DNA of 32,775 nt from Candidatus Woesebacteria bacterium GW2011_GWB1_39_10. Its GTDB lineage: Bacteria; Patescibacteriota; Microgenomatia; UBA8517. The stretch covers positions 91,338-124,112 of the forward strand of contig LBVU01000004.1 in NCBI GenBank assembly GCA_000993205.1. Direction: 5' to 3'. Under the pieces are notes generated by a model. That model did no database searches and was not told the DNA's origin. It worked only from the letters and a program-made list of their open reading frames with translations. How positions within the stretch are numbered: the stretch's first letter is position 1; each line of letters opens with the position of its first letter. The position numbers and the translations under genes are program-made. Below are positions 1 through 6,804 of this stretch, piece after piece.

Positions 1-390
1 CTTTGTGGGTCTGGCAAAAATCTTGAGTATATCGTCAAGTAAACCCAAAAGTCCGAAACTTAAAAAGGTAAAAAATATTATAAAAAGCTCTCCCCTAAGC
101 GGATATGATGTTTTTATATATACGCCAAGCCTGGAAGACAAGGGGAACAATATTGCAAAAAATAAAGTCACAAGAAAAATAATGAAAACCCCTCCCCCCA
201 CGGGAGTACCGGTTTTTGTATCGTGAAGTTTGTCAAAAAGCGGCACTTTGCCACTTTTTGGGGCTTCTCTGCGTCTTGTTAGCTTCAATTTATATAAAAG
301 CCCAATATAGGGCACTATTAGGACAAAAGAAATCAAAAAAGAGAAGATAATTAGGCCCAAACCAAGCGGCAACAAGTTCGGAGTGGTCAT
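1..390 (-). CDS. mraY: MraY, phospho-MurNAc-pentapeptide transferase (3' part beyond window)
   Basis: This enzyme transfers phospho-MurNAc-pentapeptide from UDP to undecaprenyl phosphate, making lipid I at the inner face of the membrane. The frame is open from an ATG at 390 to the left window edge, giving 130 residues, so the C-terminal two thirds or so lie outside. Visible MraY features are an N-terminal hydrophobic helix (about residues 5-27), the segment KLHDTKTGTPVGGG (about 66-80, equivalent to the family's K-x-GTPTMGG block), a second helix, and the Asp-Asp pair in GLLDDILKIF (about 117-126), which belongs to the Mg/substrate site. It is the last gene seen of the dcw cluster and starts 46 bp after murF. 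No clear Shine-Dalgarno sequence precedes the ATG. The identification is firm because both signature blocks are in the right order. Confidence 0.93.
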   Translation of the reverse strand, partial: MTTPNLLPLGLGLIIFSFLISFVLIVPYIGLLYKLKLTRRREAPKSGKVPLFDKLHDTKTGTPVGGGVFIIFLVTLFFAILFPLSSRLGVYIKTSYPLRGELFIIFFTFLSFGLLGLLDDILKIFARPTK

Positions 391-436
391 AGCGTGACTT
401 AATTATATCAGGATTTACAACCCTGTGAAAAGACAA

Positions 437-1588
437 TCAAGAGAGTTTGGCTATAAGTCTATCAAGGCCGATTGATCTGGAACCTTTAACCAGTACACTC
501 GCATTTTTCTTAATCAATTCTTTTACCGTTTGGGTTGCGCTTTCTGTGTTAGAGAATAAATATGTTTTTGTTTTTTTAGACTTTTTATTAACCTCATCTA
601 TTAAAAATTTAGCAGACTTCCCCACCCCAACCACAACTTCAAAATTTGATTTAGCAATTTCTCTTCCAAGTTCACGGTGTGCCTGTTCGTCATACTTTCC
701 CAACTCCAGCATATCTCCTAAAACTGCAATCTTTTTTTCATTAGTTATTTTATTAAAGTACCGAAGAGTTGATAATGCCGATTTCGGATTGCTGCTATAT
801 GTATCGTCCAAAATCACAGTCCCATTTTTTAATTTTAAAATATCTAATCTGTGTGGGGGTTTTTTATAATTTTCAATTCCTCTTCTTACCGACACTCTAC
901 TAATTCCAAGATAAGTTGCTACCGATTCCGCTGCGAGTGAATTCTGAATAATGGGGTCGGGGTTGGGATGAAACCACACAATTTTTTTATTTATTTTTTT
1001 GGCAAATTTTACTAAATTTTGATCTCCGGAGTTCAGGAACGCAACTCCGGATTCCGAAAGGTTCAAAATTAATTTCCCTTTTTCTTTTAGGACACCTTCT
1101 ATGTTTCCCAAAAACTGCAAATGTGTCGGATAAATATTTATGATTACTCCGATATCAGGCTTTGCTAACCAAAGATAATAATCCATCTCACCGGGGTATT
1201 CGACAGACATTTCAAGAATTATGAATTTTGTTCCCCATGGAGTTCTCAAAATTGTATTTGGAATATTAAAGACCGAGTCTAAACCCGGAAGTGTTGAGAT
1301 GGTTCTACCCGCATTTTCCAAAATGCTAAAGATCATCTGCGAAGTTGTACTTTTCCCGGCACTTCCAGTCACCGCGATTATTTTAATATCAGTAAATTTT
1401 TTCAATAATTTTAAATACCATCTTGCCAATCTTCGCTTTATGGGATGGATAAGCCATTGCGAAAACAAGAATGTATACTTTGCAGACAAGCTTTTATTTT
1501 GCAAAAGAGGTAACTCGAACACATCGTGAATTGGAAGTTTTGGTGTCACCCAACATCTGATAATTGGATTAATTTTTTTCTGTTGCAT
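437..1588 (-). CDS. murF: MurF-type UDP-MurNAc-tripeptide:D-Ala-D-Ala ligase lacking the usual N-terminal domain
   Basis: MurF ligates D-Ala-D-Ala to the UDP-MurNAc tripeptide, using ATP, in the cytoplasm. The protein has 383 residues where MurF usually has about 450. The ATP-binding loop TGSAGKST is already at about residue 74, so the canonical N-terminal uracil-binding domain is missing. In its place is a stretch with aromatic, hydrophobic and basic residues (about 38-67), possibly a membrane-associating helix. The central Mur ligase domain (EMSVEYPGEMDYY, NIYPTHLQFLG) and the C-terminal domain (PHRLDI, then DDTYSSNPKSA, the MurF-like counterpart of DAYNANPxSM) are intact. The start overlaps the ddl stop by 20 bp, so the two are probably translationally coupled. 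Ddl upstream supplies its dipeptide substrate, which supports MurF rather than another Mur ligase. Confidence 0.9.
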   Translation of the reverse strand: MQQKKINPIIRCWVTPKLPIHDVFELPLLQNKSLSAKYTFLFSQWLIHPIKRRLARWYLKLLKKFTDIKIIAVTGSAGKSTTSQMIFSILENAGRTISTLPGLDSVFNIPNTILRTPWGTKFIILEMSVEYPGEMDYYLWLAKPDIGVIINIYPTHLQFLGNIEGVLKEKGKLILNLSESGVAFLNSGDQNLVKFAKKINKKIVWFHPNPDPIIQNSLAAESVATYLGISRVSVRRGIENYKKPPHRLDILKLKNGTVILDDTYSSNPKSALSTLRYFNKITNEKKIAVLGDMLELGKYDEQAHRELGREIAKSNFEVVVGVGKSAKFLIDEVNKKSKKTKTYLFSNTESATQTVKELIKKNASVLVKGSRSIGLDRLIAKLS

Positions 1589-2504
1589 ACCCTATTATTC
1601 TATCAAGTAATTGCGAATAACTCATTCCAGCTACTTTTGCGGCCTTTGGCAGTAATGACGTAGGTGTCAGTCCCGGACTTGTATTTATTTCTAGAACAAC
1701 GGGCAGTCTATTATCTTTTAAAATAAAATCCACCCTCGATACACCCCTACAACCAACTGCTTTATAAACTTTAACAGCAATGTCTTGGACTTTTTTTGTT
1801 AACTCAGAAGAAATTCTAGCGGGAACAATCTCTTGGGCGCCATTATCTGAATATTTTGATTTATAGTCAAAAAAATTACCTTTTAAGGCTTTTATTTCAA
1901 TAATCGGAAGTGGAATCGGGTTTTCATTCCCCAAAACAGCGCACGTTAATTCGAGTCCATCGACGAATTCGTCAACCAGGGCAATTTGGCTATATTTAAG
2001 AGCAAATCTTAGAGATTTTTCAAAATCTTTCTTATCTTTAACCACTGATGCTCCGACCGATGAACCCTGATCGAATGGTTTTACAAAATAAGGTGGTTTA
2101 CCGAGTTTAGAAAAAATATTTGGAATACTGCCTCCATCCTTATAAATTATATATTTAGGAATTGAAATATTTTCCGCCGCCATAACCTTTCTAAACATAA
2201 CTTTATCCATTCCAATAGCTGACGCCAAAACTCCAGGGCCGGTGTATTTAATTCCCAAAATATCCAACATACCTTGAAGTGTCCCATCTTCACCAAACGG
2301 GCCGTGCATCGCGATATAAACAACATCGGGTTTTGTTTTTAAAATTGATTCAACTCCTCTCCCAGATTTGGGAACTTTAAACGGAATGACATTGTATTTA
2401 TTTTTATCCAATTGTTTAACCACCTCGTTACCGGACGTAATGGATACATCATATTCCGGAGATTTTCCTCCCATTAAAACAGCAACCCTGATTTTATTAT
2501 TCAT
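1569..2504 (-). CDS. ddl: D-alanine--D-alanine ligase
   Basis: This ATP-grasp enzyme joins two D-alanines to make the dipeptide that MurF uses. At 311 residues it has the normal DdlB length. Motifs in order are GGKSPEYDVSITSG at the N-terminus, the MHGPFGEDGTLQG block with the catalytic loop, GPGVLASAIGMDK, the ATP-grasp strand VKPFDQGSSVGAS, and near the C-terminus RVDF and LEINTSPGLTPTSL, which carries the Mg-binding Glu and Asn and the Ser/Leu substrate loop. The ATG shares a 4-bp ATGA overlap with the murI stop, so the start is well fixed. No alanine racemase is visible in the window, so the D-Ala source must lie elsewhere. Confidence 0.96.
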   Translation of the reverse strand: MNNKIRVAVLMGGKSPEYDVSITSGNEVVKQLDKNKYNVIPFKVPKSGRGVESILKTKPDVVYIAMHGPFGEDGTLQGMLDILGIKYTGPGVLASAIGMDKVMFRKVMAAENISIPKYIIYKDGGSIPNIFSKLGKPPYFVKPFDQGSSVGASVVKDKKDFEKSLRFALKYSQIALVDEFVDGLELTCAVLGNENPIPLPIIEIKALKGNFFDYKSKYSDNGAQEIVPARISSELTKKVQDIAVKVYKAVGCRGVSRVDFILKDNRLPVVLEINTSPGLTPTSLLPKAAKVAGMSYSQLLDRIIGYATEKN

Positions 2505-3301
2505 AATATAATCTTCTTCAAATTCTCTTCTATTTTGTGTCCTAAAAATATTTCTGCAACTTTTGTGAACCTTTTGGTCAAATCAGTTACAAAGAAATTC
2601 TTTTTTCCATGAGAGTTCTGTTCATTTAACATTTTATTCTTTGATAAGAAATCAAAAACTTCTTTGGCGACTGATTTTCCAGGGTCGACAATTCTAACGT
2701 GATTGTCGACTTCTCTGGCAATAAGTTTTTCAATAATCGGATAATGAGTACAGCCCATTACCAGAGTATCTATCTTTTTTATTTTTAACTTTGAAAGATA
2801 CTCCCGCGCGGTTTCTTTTAAACCATTACTTTTAATTTCACCTTCTTCAACGAACGGAACAAACAAAGGACATGCCAAGGAGATTACTTTCGCGGATTTT
2901 AAATATTTTTTAATATCTTTCTCGTAGGCTTTACTCTCAATAGTCGCTCGCGTTCCGATTACACCTATTTTCTCTCCCACTCTTGCCGCTTCTTTGGCTG
3001 CTGGATTGATCACTTCAAAAATTGGAATATTCTTAAACTTCTTTTTTAAATAATCTGCAGCGACAGCTGAGGAAGTATTGCAGGCTATTACAATGCATTT
3101 AACTTTTTTAGAAAGAAGAAACTGTGTATTTTCTTCAGAAAACTTTTTTATTGTCTCCGGACTTCTCGGGCCATATGGAACTCTGGCGGTGTCTCCAAGA
3201 TAGATAATATCTTCGTGGGGAAGAAGCTTGATAATCTGCTTGGCAACAGTTAACCCGCCAAGCCCTGAATCGAAAATGCCAATGGGGCTATTTTTGCTCA
3301 T
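2501..3301 (-). CDS. murI: Glutamate racemase
   Basis: MurI interconverts L- and D-glutamate without cofactor and supplies D-Glu to MurD, the gene just upstream. From the ATG at 3301 it has 266 residues, normal for the family. The N-terminus GIFDSGLGGLTV carries the catalytic-site Asp-Ser. GDTARVPYG follows, then the first catalytic Cys in IACNTSSA (Cys74) and the second in VMGCTHYP. The frame stays open upstream to 3394, but those 31 extra residues are unlike the family and lie inside murD, so 3301 is chosen. This leaves a 14-bp overlap with the murD 3' end. The stop overlaps the ddl start as ATGA. Confidence 0.95.
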   Translation of the reverse strand: MSKNSPIGIFDSGLGGLTVAKQIIKLLPHEDIIYLGDTARVPYGPRSPETIKKFSEENTQFLLSKKVKCIVIACNTSSAVAADYLKKKFKNIPIFEVINPAAKEAARVGEKIGVIGTRATIESKAYEKDIKKYLKSAKVISLACPLFVPFVEEGEIKSNGLKETAREYLSKLKIKKIDTLVMGCTHYPIIEKLIAREVDNHVRIVDPGKSVAKEVFDFLSKNKMLNEQNSHGKKNFFVTDLTKRFTKVAEIFLGHKIEENLKKIIL

Positions 3302-4544
3302 TGAGAAGTGATTGTACAGCTTTTTTGAATTGATTTCCTCTGTCTTTATAGTTTTTGAACATATCGAATGATGCCGATGCCGGAGACAGTACAATTACGC
3401 CGCCCTTGGGGGTAATATCGAAGGTTTTTTTAACTATCTCCTCCATGTTTGTTTTTTGTAAATTGTAAATTGTAAATTGTAAATTACTATCAAGATATTT
3501 ATTAATTATTGGACCAGTTACACCAATCAGAACTACGTTTTTAATATTTTTTGTTTTATTAACTACGTCTCCCAATTCTTGATAGTTTAAACCCTTATCA
3601 CTTCCCCCCAATATTAAAGTCTCCGGTTCTGTAAACGAATTAACTGCTGCAATTGTAGGTTGCGGACCTGTGGCAAAAGAGTCGTTATAAAATTTAATTC
3701 CAACCACTTCGTTGACGAATTCAAGTCTGTGTTCAAGTCCTTTAAACCCTATAACTACTTTTTCTATTTTTTCTTCGTTTATATTTAATATTCTTGCAAC
3801 CTCAACTGCCATTACAATATTTTCTTGGTTATGTTCTCCTCTCAAAGTAGTTCCATTTTTAAACTTCTTATCCAACGTTTTTTTCGAAACATATATTATG
3901 TTTGCTTTAGTCTCATCTGCAAAATCTATTGAACTTTTATATTCAGAATTGACTATTAGATAATCTTTCTGTTTTTGGTACCTAACTATATTTTTCTTCG
4001 CATTAATATATTCTTCCTGGTTTTTGTGCCAATCCATGTGGTCTGAGGTAATATTAAGAACAACTGCGATATTTGGACTTCTATCTAAATCTATCAACTG
4101 AAACGATGACATCTCCATTACCACAAAACTGTCTTTTGTTAATTTTGGCAGGAGCTCAAGGTAGGGTTTGCCGATATTTCCTGAAAGATAAACGTCGCGT
4201 CCATCCACTTTCAGTATCTCGTAAATTAAGGTTGAGGTTGTTCCTTTCCCTTTTGTTCCGGTAACCCCGATAATTTTTGCTTTACAATTTTCAAAGAAAA
4301 TTTTTATTGGACTTGTAATAATTATTCCGGATTTTTCAGCGTCTACAATTTCTTTCTTATATCTATACACACCGGGAGACCTGACAATTACGTCAAAATC
4401 CTTTAATCTGGATAGATAATTCAAATCATTTTTTTGGTCCAAAATACTTGGCTTGATGCCAATACTCAGAAAGTATTTCTCAACATCCTGACCTTCTAGT
4501 CCGTACCCCAAAATTGCTACCTTTTTGTTTTGAAATTTATTCAT
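3288..4544 (-). CDS. murD: UDP-N-acetylmuramoyl-L-alanine:D-glutamate ligase
   Basis: MurD adds D-Glu to UDP-MurNAc-L-Ala. The 418 residues show the three Mur ligase domains: an N-terminal Rossmann-like domain (KVAILGYGLEGQD, then RSPGV), the ATPase domain with P-loop GTKGKGTT (about 96-103), MEMSSFQL and TSDHMDWH, and a C-terminal domain (HRLEFV, then YNDSFATGPQ, the MurD-type DSKATN region, and LILGGSDKG). An unusual segment, NLQFTIYNLQ (about residues 354-363), is encoded by a tandem heptanucleotide repeat and looks like a low-complexity insertion in a C-terminal loop. The gene begins 43 bp after murC-murB, with a perfect 32-bp palindrome in that gap. Its 3' end overlaps murI, which makes its substrate. 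Confidence 0.95.
   Translation of the reverse strand: MNKFQNKKVAILGYGLEGQDVEKYFLSIGIKPSILDQKNDLNYLSRLKDFDVIVRSPGVYRYKKEIVDAEKSGIIITSPIKIFFENCKAKIIGVTGTKGKGTTSTLIYEILKVDGRDVYLSGNIGKPYLELLPKLTKDSFVVMEMSSFQLIDLDRSPNIAVVLNITSDHMDWHKNQEEYINAKKNIVRYQKQKDYLIVNSEYKSSIDFADETKANIIYVSKKTLDKKFKNGTTLRGEHNQENIVMAVEVARILNINEEKIEKVVIGFKGLEHRLEFVNEVVGIKFYNDSFATGPQPTIAAVNSFTEPETLILGGSDKGLNYQELGDVVNKTKNIKNVVLIGVTGPIINKYLDSNLQFTIYNLQKTNMEEIVKKTFDITPKGGVIVLSPASASFDMFKNYKDRGNQFKKAVQSLLNEQK
3455..3484. repeat. Tandem heptanucleotide repeat inside murD
   Basis: Four consecutive perfect copies of TGTAAAT run from 3457 to 3484 (ATTGTAA in another register). Three 7-bp units make 21 bp, so the array stays in frame and encodes a seven-residue period, the segment NLQFTIYNLQ of MurD. 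A degenerate array of the same register lies in murC-murB at 5668-5702. The repeat is seen directly. That it is an acquired insertion is inferred from its absence in MurD homologues as I know them. Confidence 0.85.
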
Positions 4545-4550
4545 ATTTCT

Positions 4551-4582
4551 AATACTTCAATACTATATAGTATTGAAGTATT
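4551..4582. repeat. Perfect 32-bp palindrome between murC-murB and murD
   Basis: The half-site is AATACTTCAATACTAT, followed directly by its reverse complement with no spacer. It fills most of the 43-bp gap between the murC-murB stop and the murD start. No T-run follows it on either strand, so it does not look like an intrinsic terminator. A 26-bp perfect palindrome with the same core lies inside a glycosyltransferase gene at 31654-31679. The two differ by one symmetric base-pair swap that keeps both palindromic. It could form a hairpin or cruciform, or be a protein-binding or mobile palindromic unit. Confidence 0.9.
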
Positions 4583-4587
4583 TGAGC

Positions 4588-6804
4588 CTAGAAATTAACT
4601 AATTGGACTTCTCTTTCCAGTTTTATTCCGAATTTATTGTAAACGTCATCAATTATTTTTTGAGATAAATCATACACCTCTTTTGCACTGGCCTTACCTG
4701 TTTTATTTATCAAAATCAAAGCATGTTTGGAAGAAACTGCTACATTTTTATATTCTTTACCCTTCCAGCCGGCTTTTTCAAGAATCCATCCCGCGGGAAC
4801 TTTAAAATTTTTATCAGATTCATAAAATTTAATATCCGGAAATTTTTTCCTGAGGCTGTCAAATACTTCTTCATTAACTACTGGGCTTTTGAAAAATGAC
4901 CCGGCATTCCCAACTACTTTTGAATTTTCTAATTTTTCAGATCTAACTTTAAGTACTGCTTCACGGATTTCTTGAATTGTGGGTTTTTTTGATTTTATAT
5001 ATTTACTTAATGATTCATAATTTGCCGTTCCGTATTTATTTTGTTTTAATTTTAAGGTAACACTAGTAATTATATATTTTTGCCAATAACTGTTTTTTTT
5101 GAAAACGCTTTCGCGATAACCAAATGCGCAATCAGCTTTAGAAAAAGTTACGATTTTACCTTTGACTAAATCAAAAGCTTCTAGACTTACAAATGTATCG
5201 CTTAATTCAGTTCCATAGGCTCCTATATTTTGAATAGGGGAAGCTCCAACAGTTCCGGGAATCCCAGACAAATTTTCAATACCTTGAAAACCTCCGGCGA
5301 CAACTTCTTCAACTAATTTGTCCCAGTTTGCCCCGGCATCCGCGACTACGCTTCCATTGTCCTCAATTGAAATATTGTCATCTACATATTTAACAACAAC
5401 TCCGTCAAAGTTTTTATCGGACGCTAGAATATCTGTCCCGTCCCCGATAACAAAAATCGGAAGATTATACTGGTTTGCGAATTTTACCACTTCGCCAATC
5501 TCCCTCTCGCTCTTTACTTCAAAATATCTTTTTATCTCGCCTCCGATTCTAAACGAGGTTATATCTGAGAATTTAATCGTAGCGATTTTTCCGGCTTGCC
5601 CTGAAATTGCTTTAGCAATTTTACGGGCCCACAAATAACTTTTACCAGCGCCCATAACAACAACTATATTGTAAATTTCAAAGTCCAAATTATAAATTTC
5701 AAGTATTTTGTTTGGACTATCCGCAGGAATTATGTTTTTGTGGAAAGATGCCTTAGCTACAAGCTCTGGAGTAATCGATTCATCGATTTCGTCTCTTGCC
5801 TTAAAGATGGGTCCAATTATGACTTTATCGGCGCTATCAAAAACACCTTTGTAATTATCAAGAAAAGCTTTTGTTCTTTTGTAACCATGTGGCTCATTTA
5901 TTACCAATATTTTTGCCTTGGGATACTCTTCCCGCAATCCGTCAATCGTTGTCTTGATTGCAGTTGGATGATGCGCATAATCATCGTAAACCTTGATCCC
6001 GCTCCGATCTGCGATCAACTCGAGTCTCCTTCCAATCCCCCTGAAGTTTTCGATCGATCTGACTATATTCTCATCGCTAATTCCTAATTTCCTCCCCAAT
6101 ACAAAAACCATATTTGCATTTTTTTGGTTATGTTCACCCAATATTTTTAAATTGAATTTTTTATTTAAACTATCTTTTTCTGTAATTAATATTTTTTGGC
6201 CTTTCAAATTATTAACAAACTTTTTGAAACTCTCTTTCACTGCTTCTTCATTTTTAAAAAAATCGGGATGATCAAATTCAATATTATTTATCACTATCAC
6301 ATCGGGGTAATAGTGTAAGAAGTTATTATTAAACTCATCCGCTTCTATAACTGCATATTCTCCGTTTCCGAATCTTGAATTACCATTCCACTCAGGAACA
6401 AATGCACCAACCATCACAATCGGATCAAAGCCATTATCAATTAAAAGTTTTCCTGCCATTGCAGTAGTCGTAGACTTTCCGTGAGTTCCCGCAACACAAA
6501 TTACCTTTTTATCTTTGAGTAGTATCTTTCCTAAAAACTCCTGCCATGTCATTAGTTTGCCGTCTTTTCGGGCCATTTCAATCTCTTCGATTTTTATTTT
6601 ACTGAAGAATAATGCAGGAGACGAAACAACAAGGTCGGCATTTTTAATATGTCCGGGGTCGTGTCCTTGATATATGTTTTTGGAATATGCAGTATTTTCT
6701 TCAAGATCACATCCGGTTACTTCATAACCCATTTCTCTTGCTAAATTGGCAACACCCGAAATTCCACTCCCTCCGATTCCCACAAAATGAATTTTCTTTG
6801 TCAT
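4588..6804 (-). CDS. murC-murB: MurC-MurB fusion: UDP-MurNAc:L-Ala ligase plus UDP-enolpyruvyl-GlcNAc reductase
   Basis: This single 738-residue chain carries two consecutive steps. Residues 1 to about 400 are MurC: FVGIGGSGISGVA at the N-terminus, P-loop GTHGKSTT (106-113), EADEFNN, NNIEFDHPDFF, GEHNQKN, YDDYAHHP (273-280) and VVMGAGKS (382-389). Residues from about 407 are MurB: an FAD-binding domain starting TSFRIGGE, the motif GIPGTVGASPIQNIGAYG (514-531), catalytic Arg564 in YRESVF, Ser636 in GNAGSFFKSP and Glu732 near the end. The extra loop with Tyr and the PIQNIGAYG form point to an E. coli-like type I MurB. The linker before the last MurC strand holds a 7-residue repeat, EIYNLDFEIYN. 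MurB makes the substrate of MurC, so the fusion may help hand over product. The stop precedes murD by 43 bp, and the start overlaps the upstream gene by 4 bp. Confidence 0.95.
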   Translation of the reverse strand: MTKKIHFVGIGGSGISGVANLAREMGYEVTGCDLEENTAYSKNIYQGHDPGHIKNADLVVSSPALFFSKIKIEEIEMARKDGKLMTWQEFLGKILLKDKKVICVAGTHGKSTTTAMAGKLLIDNGFDPIVMVGAFVPEWNGNSRFGNGEYAVIEADEFNNNFLHYYPDVIVINNIEFDHPDFFKNEEAVKESFKKFVNNLKGQKILITEKDSLNKKFNLKILGEHNQKNANMVFVLGRKLGISDENIVRSIENFRGIGRRLELIADRSGIKVYDDYAHHPTAIKTTIDGLREEYPKAKILVINEPHGYKRTKAFLDNYKGVFDSADKVIIGPIFKARDEIDESITPELVAKASFHKNIIPADSPNKILEIYNLDFEIYNIVVVMGAGKSYLWARKIAKAISGQAGKIATIKFSDITSFRIGGEIKRYFEVKSEREIGEVVKFANQYNLPIFVIGDGTDILASDKNFDGVVVKYVDDNISIEDNGSVVADAGANWDKLVEEVVAGGFQGIENLSGIPGTVGASPIQNIGAYGTELSDTFVSLEAFDLVKGKIVTFSKADCAFGYRESVFKKNSYWQKYIITSVTLKLKQNKYGTANYESLSKYIKSKKPTIQEIREAVLKVRSEKLENSKVVGNAGSFFKSPVVNEEVFDSLRKKFPDIKFYESDKNFKVPAGWILEKAGWKGKEYKNVAVSSKHALILINKTGKASAKEVYDLSQKIIDDVYNKFGIKLEREVQLVNF
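5668..5702. repeat. Degenerate heptanucleotide repeat in the murC part of murC-murB
   Basis: Read in 7-bp steps on the plus strand from 5668, the units are ATTGTAA, ATTTCAA, AGTCCAA, ATTATAA and ATTTCAA. The first and fourth units plus five flanking bases form 12-mers at 5668-5679 and 5689-5700 that differ at one base, 21 bp apart. The encoded segment is EIYNLDFEIYN (about residues 369-379). It has the same register and similar residues as the perfect array in murD, so both probably belong to one repeat family, this copy being older. Confidence 0.6.

Noticed and set aside
5-226. A 73-codon plus-strand open frame at the left edge
   Set aside because: It runs antisense to a clear mraY fragment whose signature motifs are on the minus strand.
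3302-3394. Extra 31 N-terminal residues of MurI
   Set aside because: They overlap murD and are unlike glutamate racemases; the family start GIFDSGLGG begins just after the ATG at 3301.
3455-3484. CRISPR-like or direct-repeat array
   Set aside because: The unit is 7 bp with no spacers, and it is translated in frame inside murD.
4551-4582. Intrinsic terminator between murC-murB and murD
   Set aside because: The stem is AT-rich, no T-run follows, and murD must be expressed with its neighbours.
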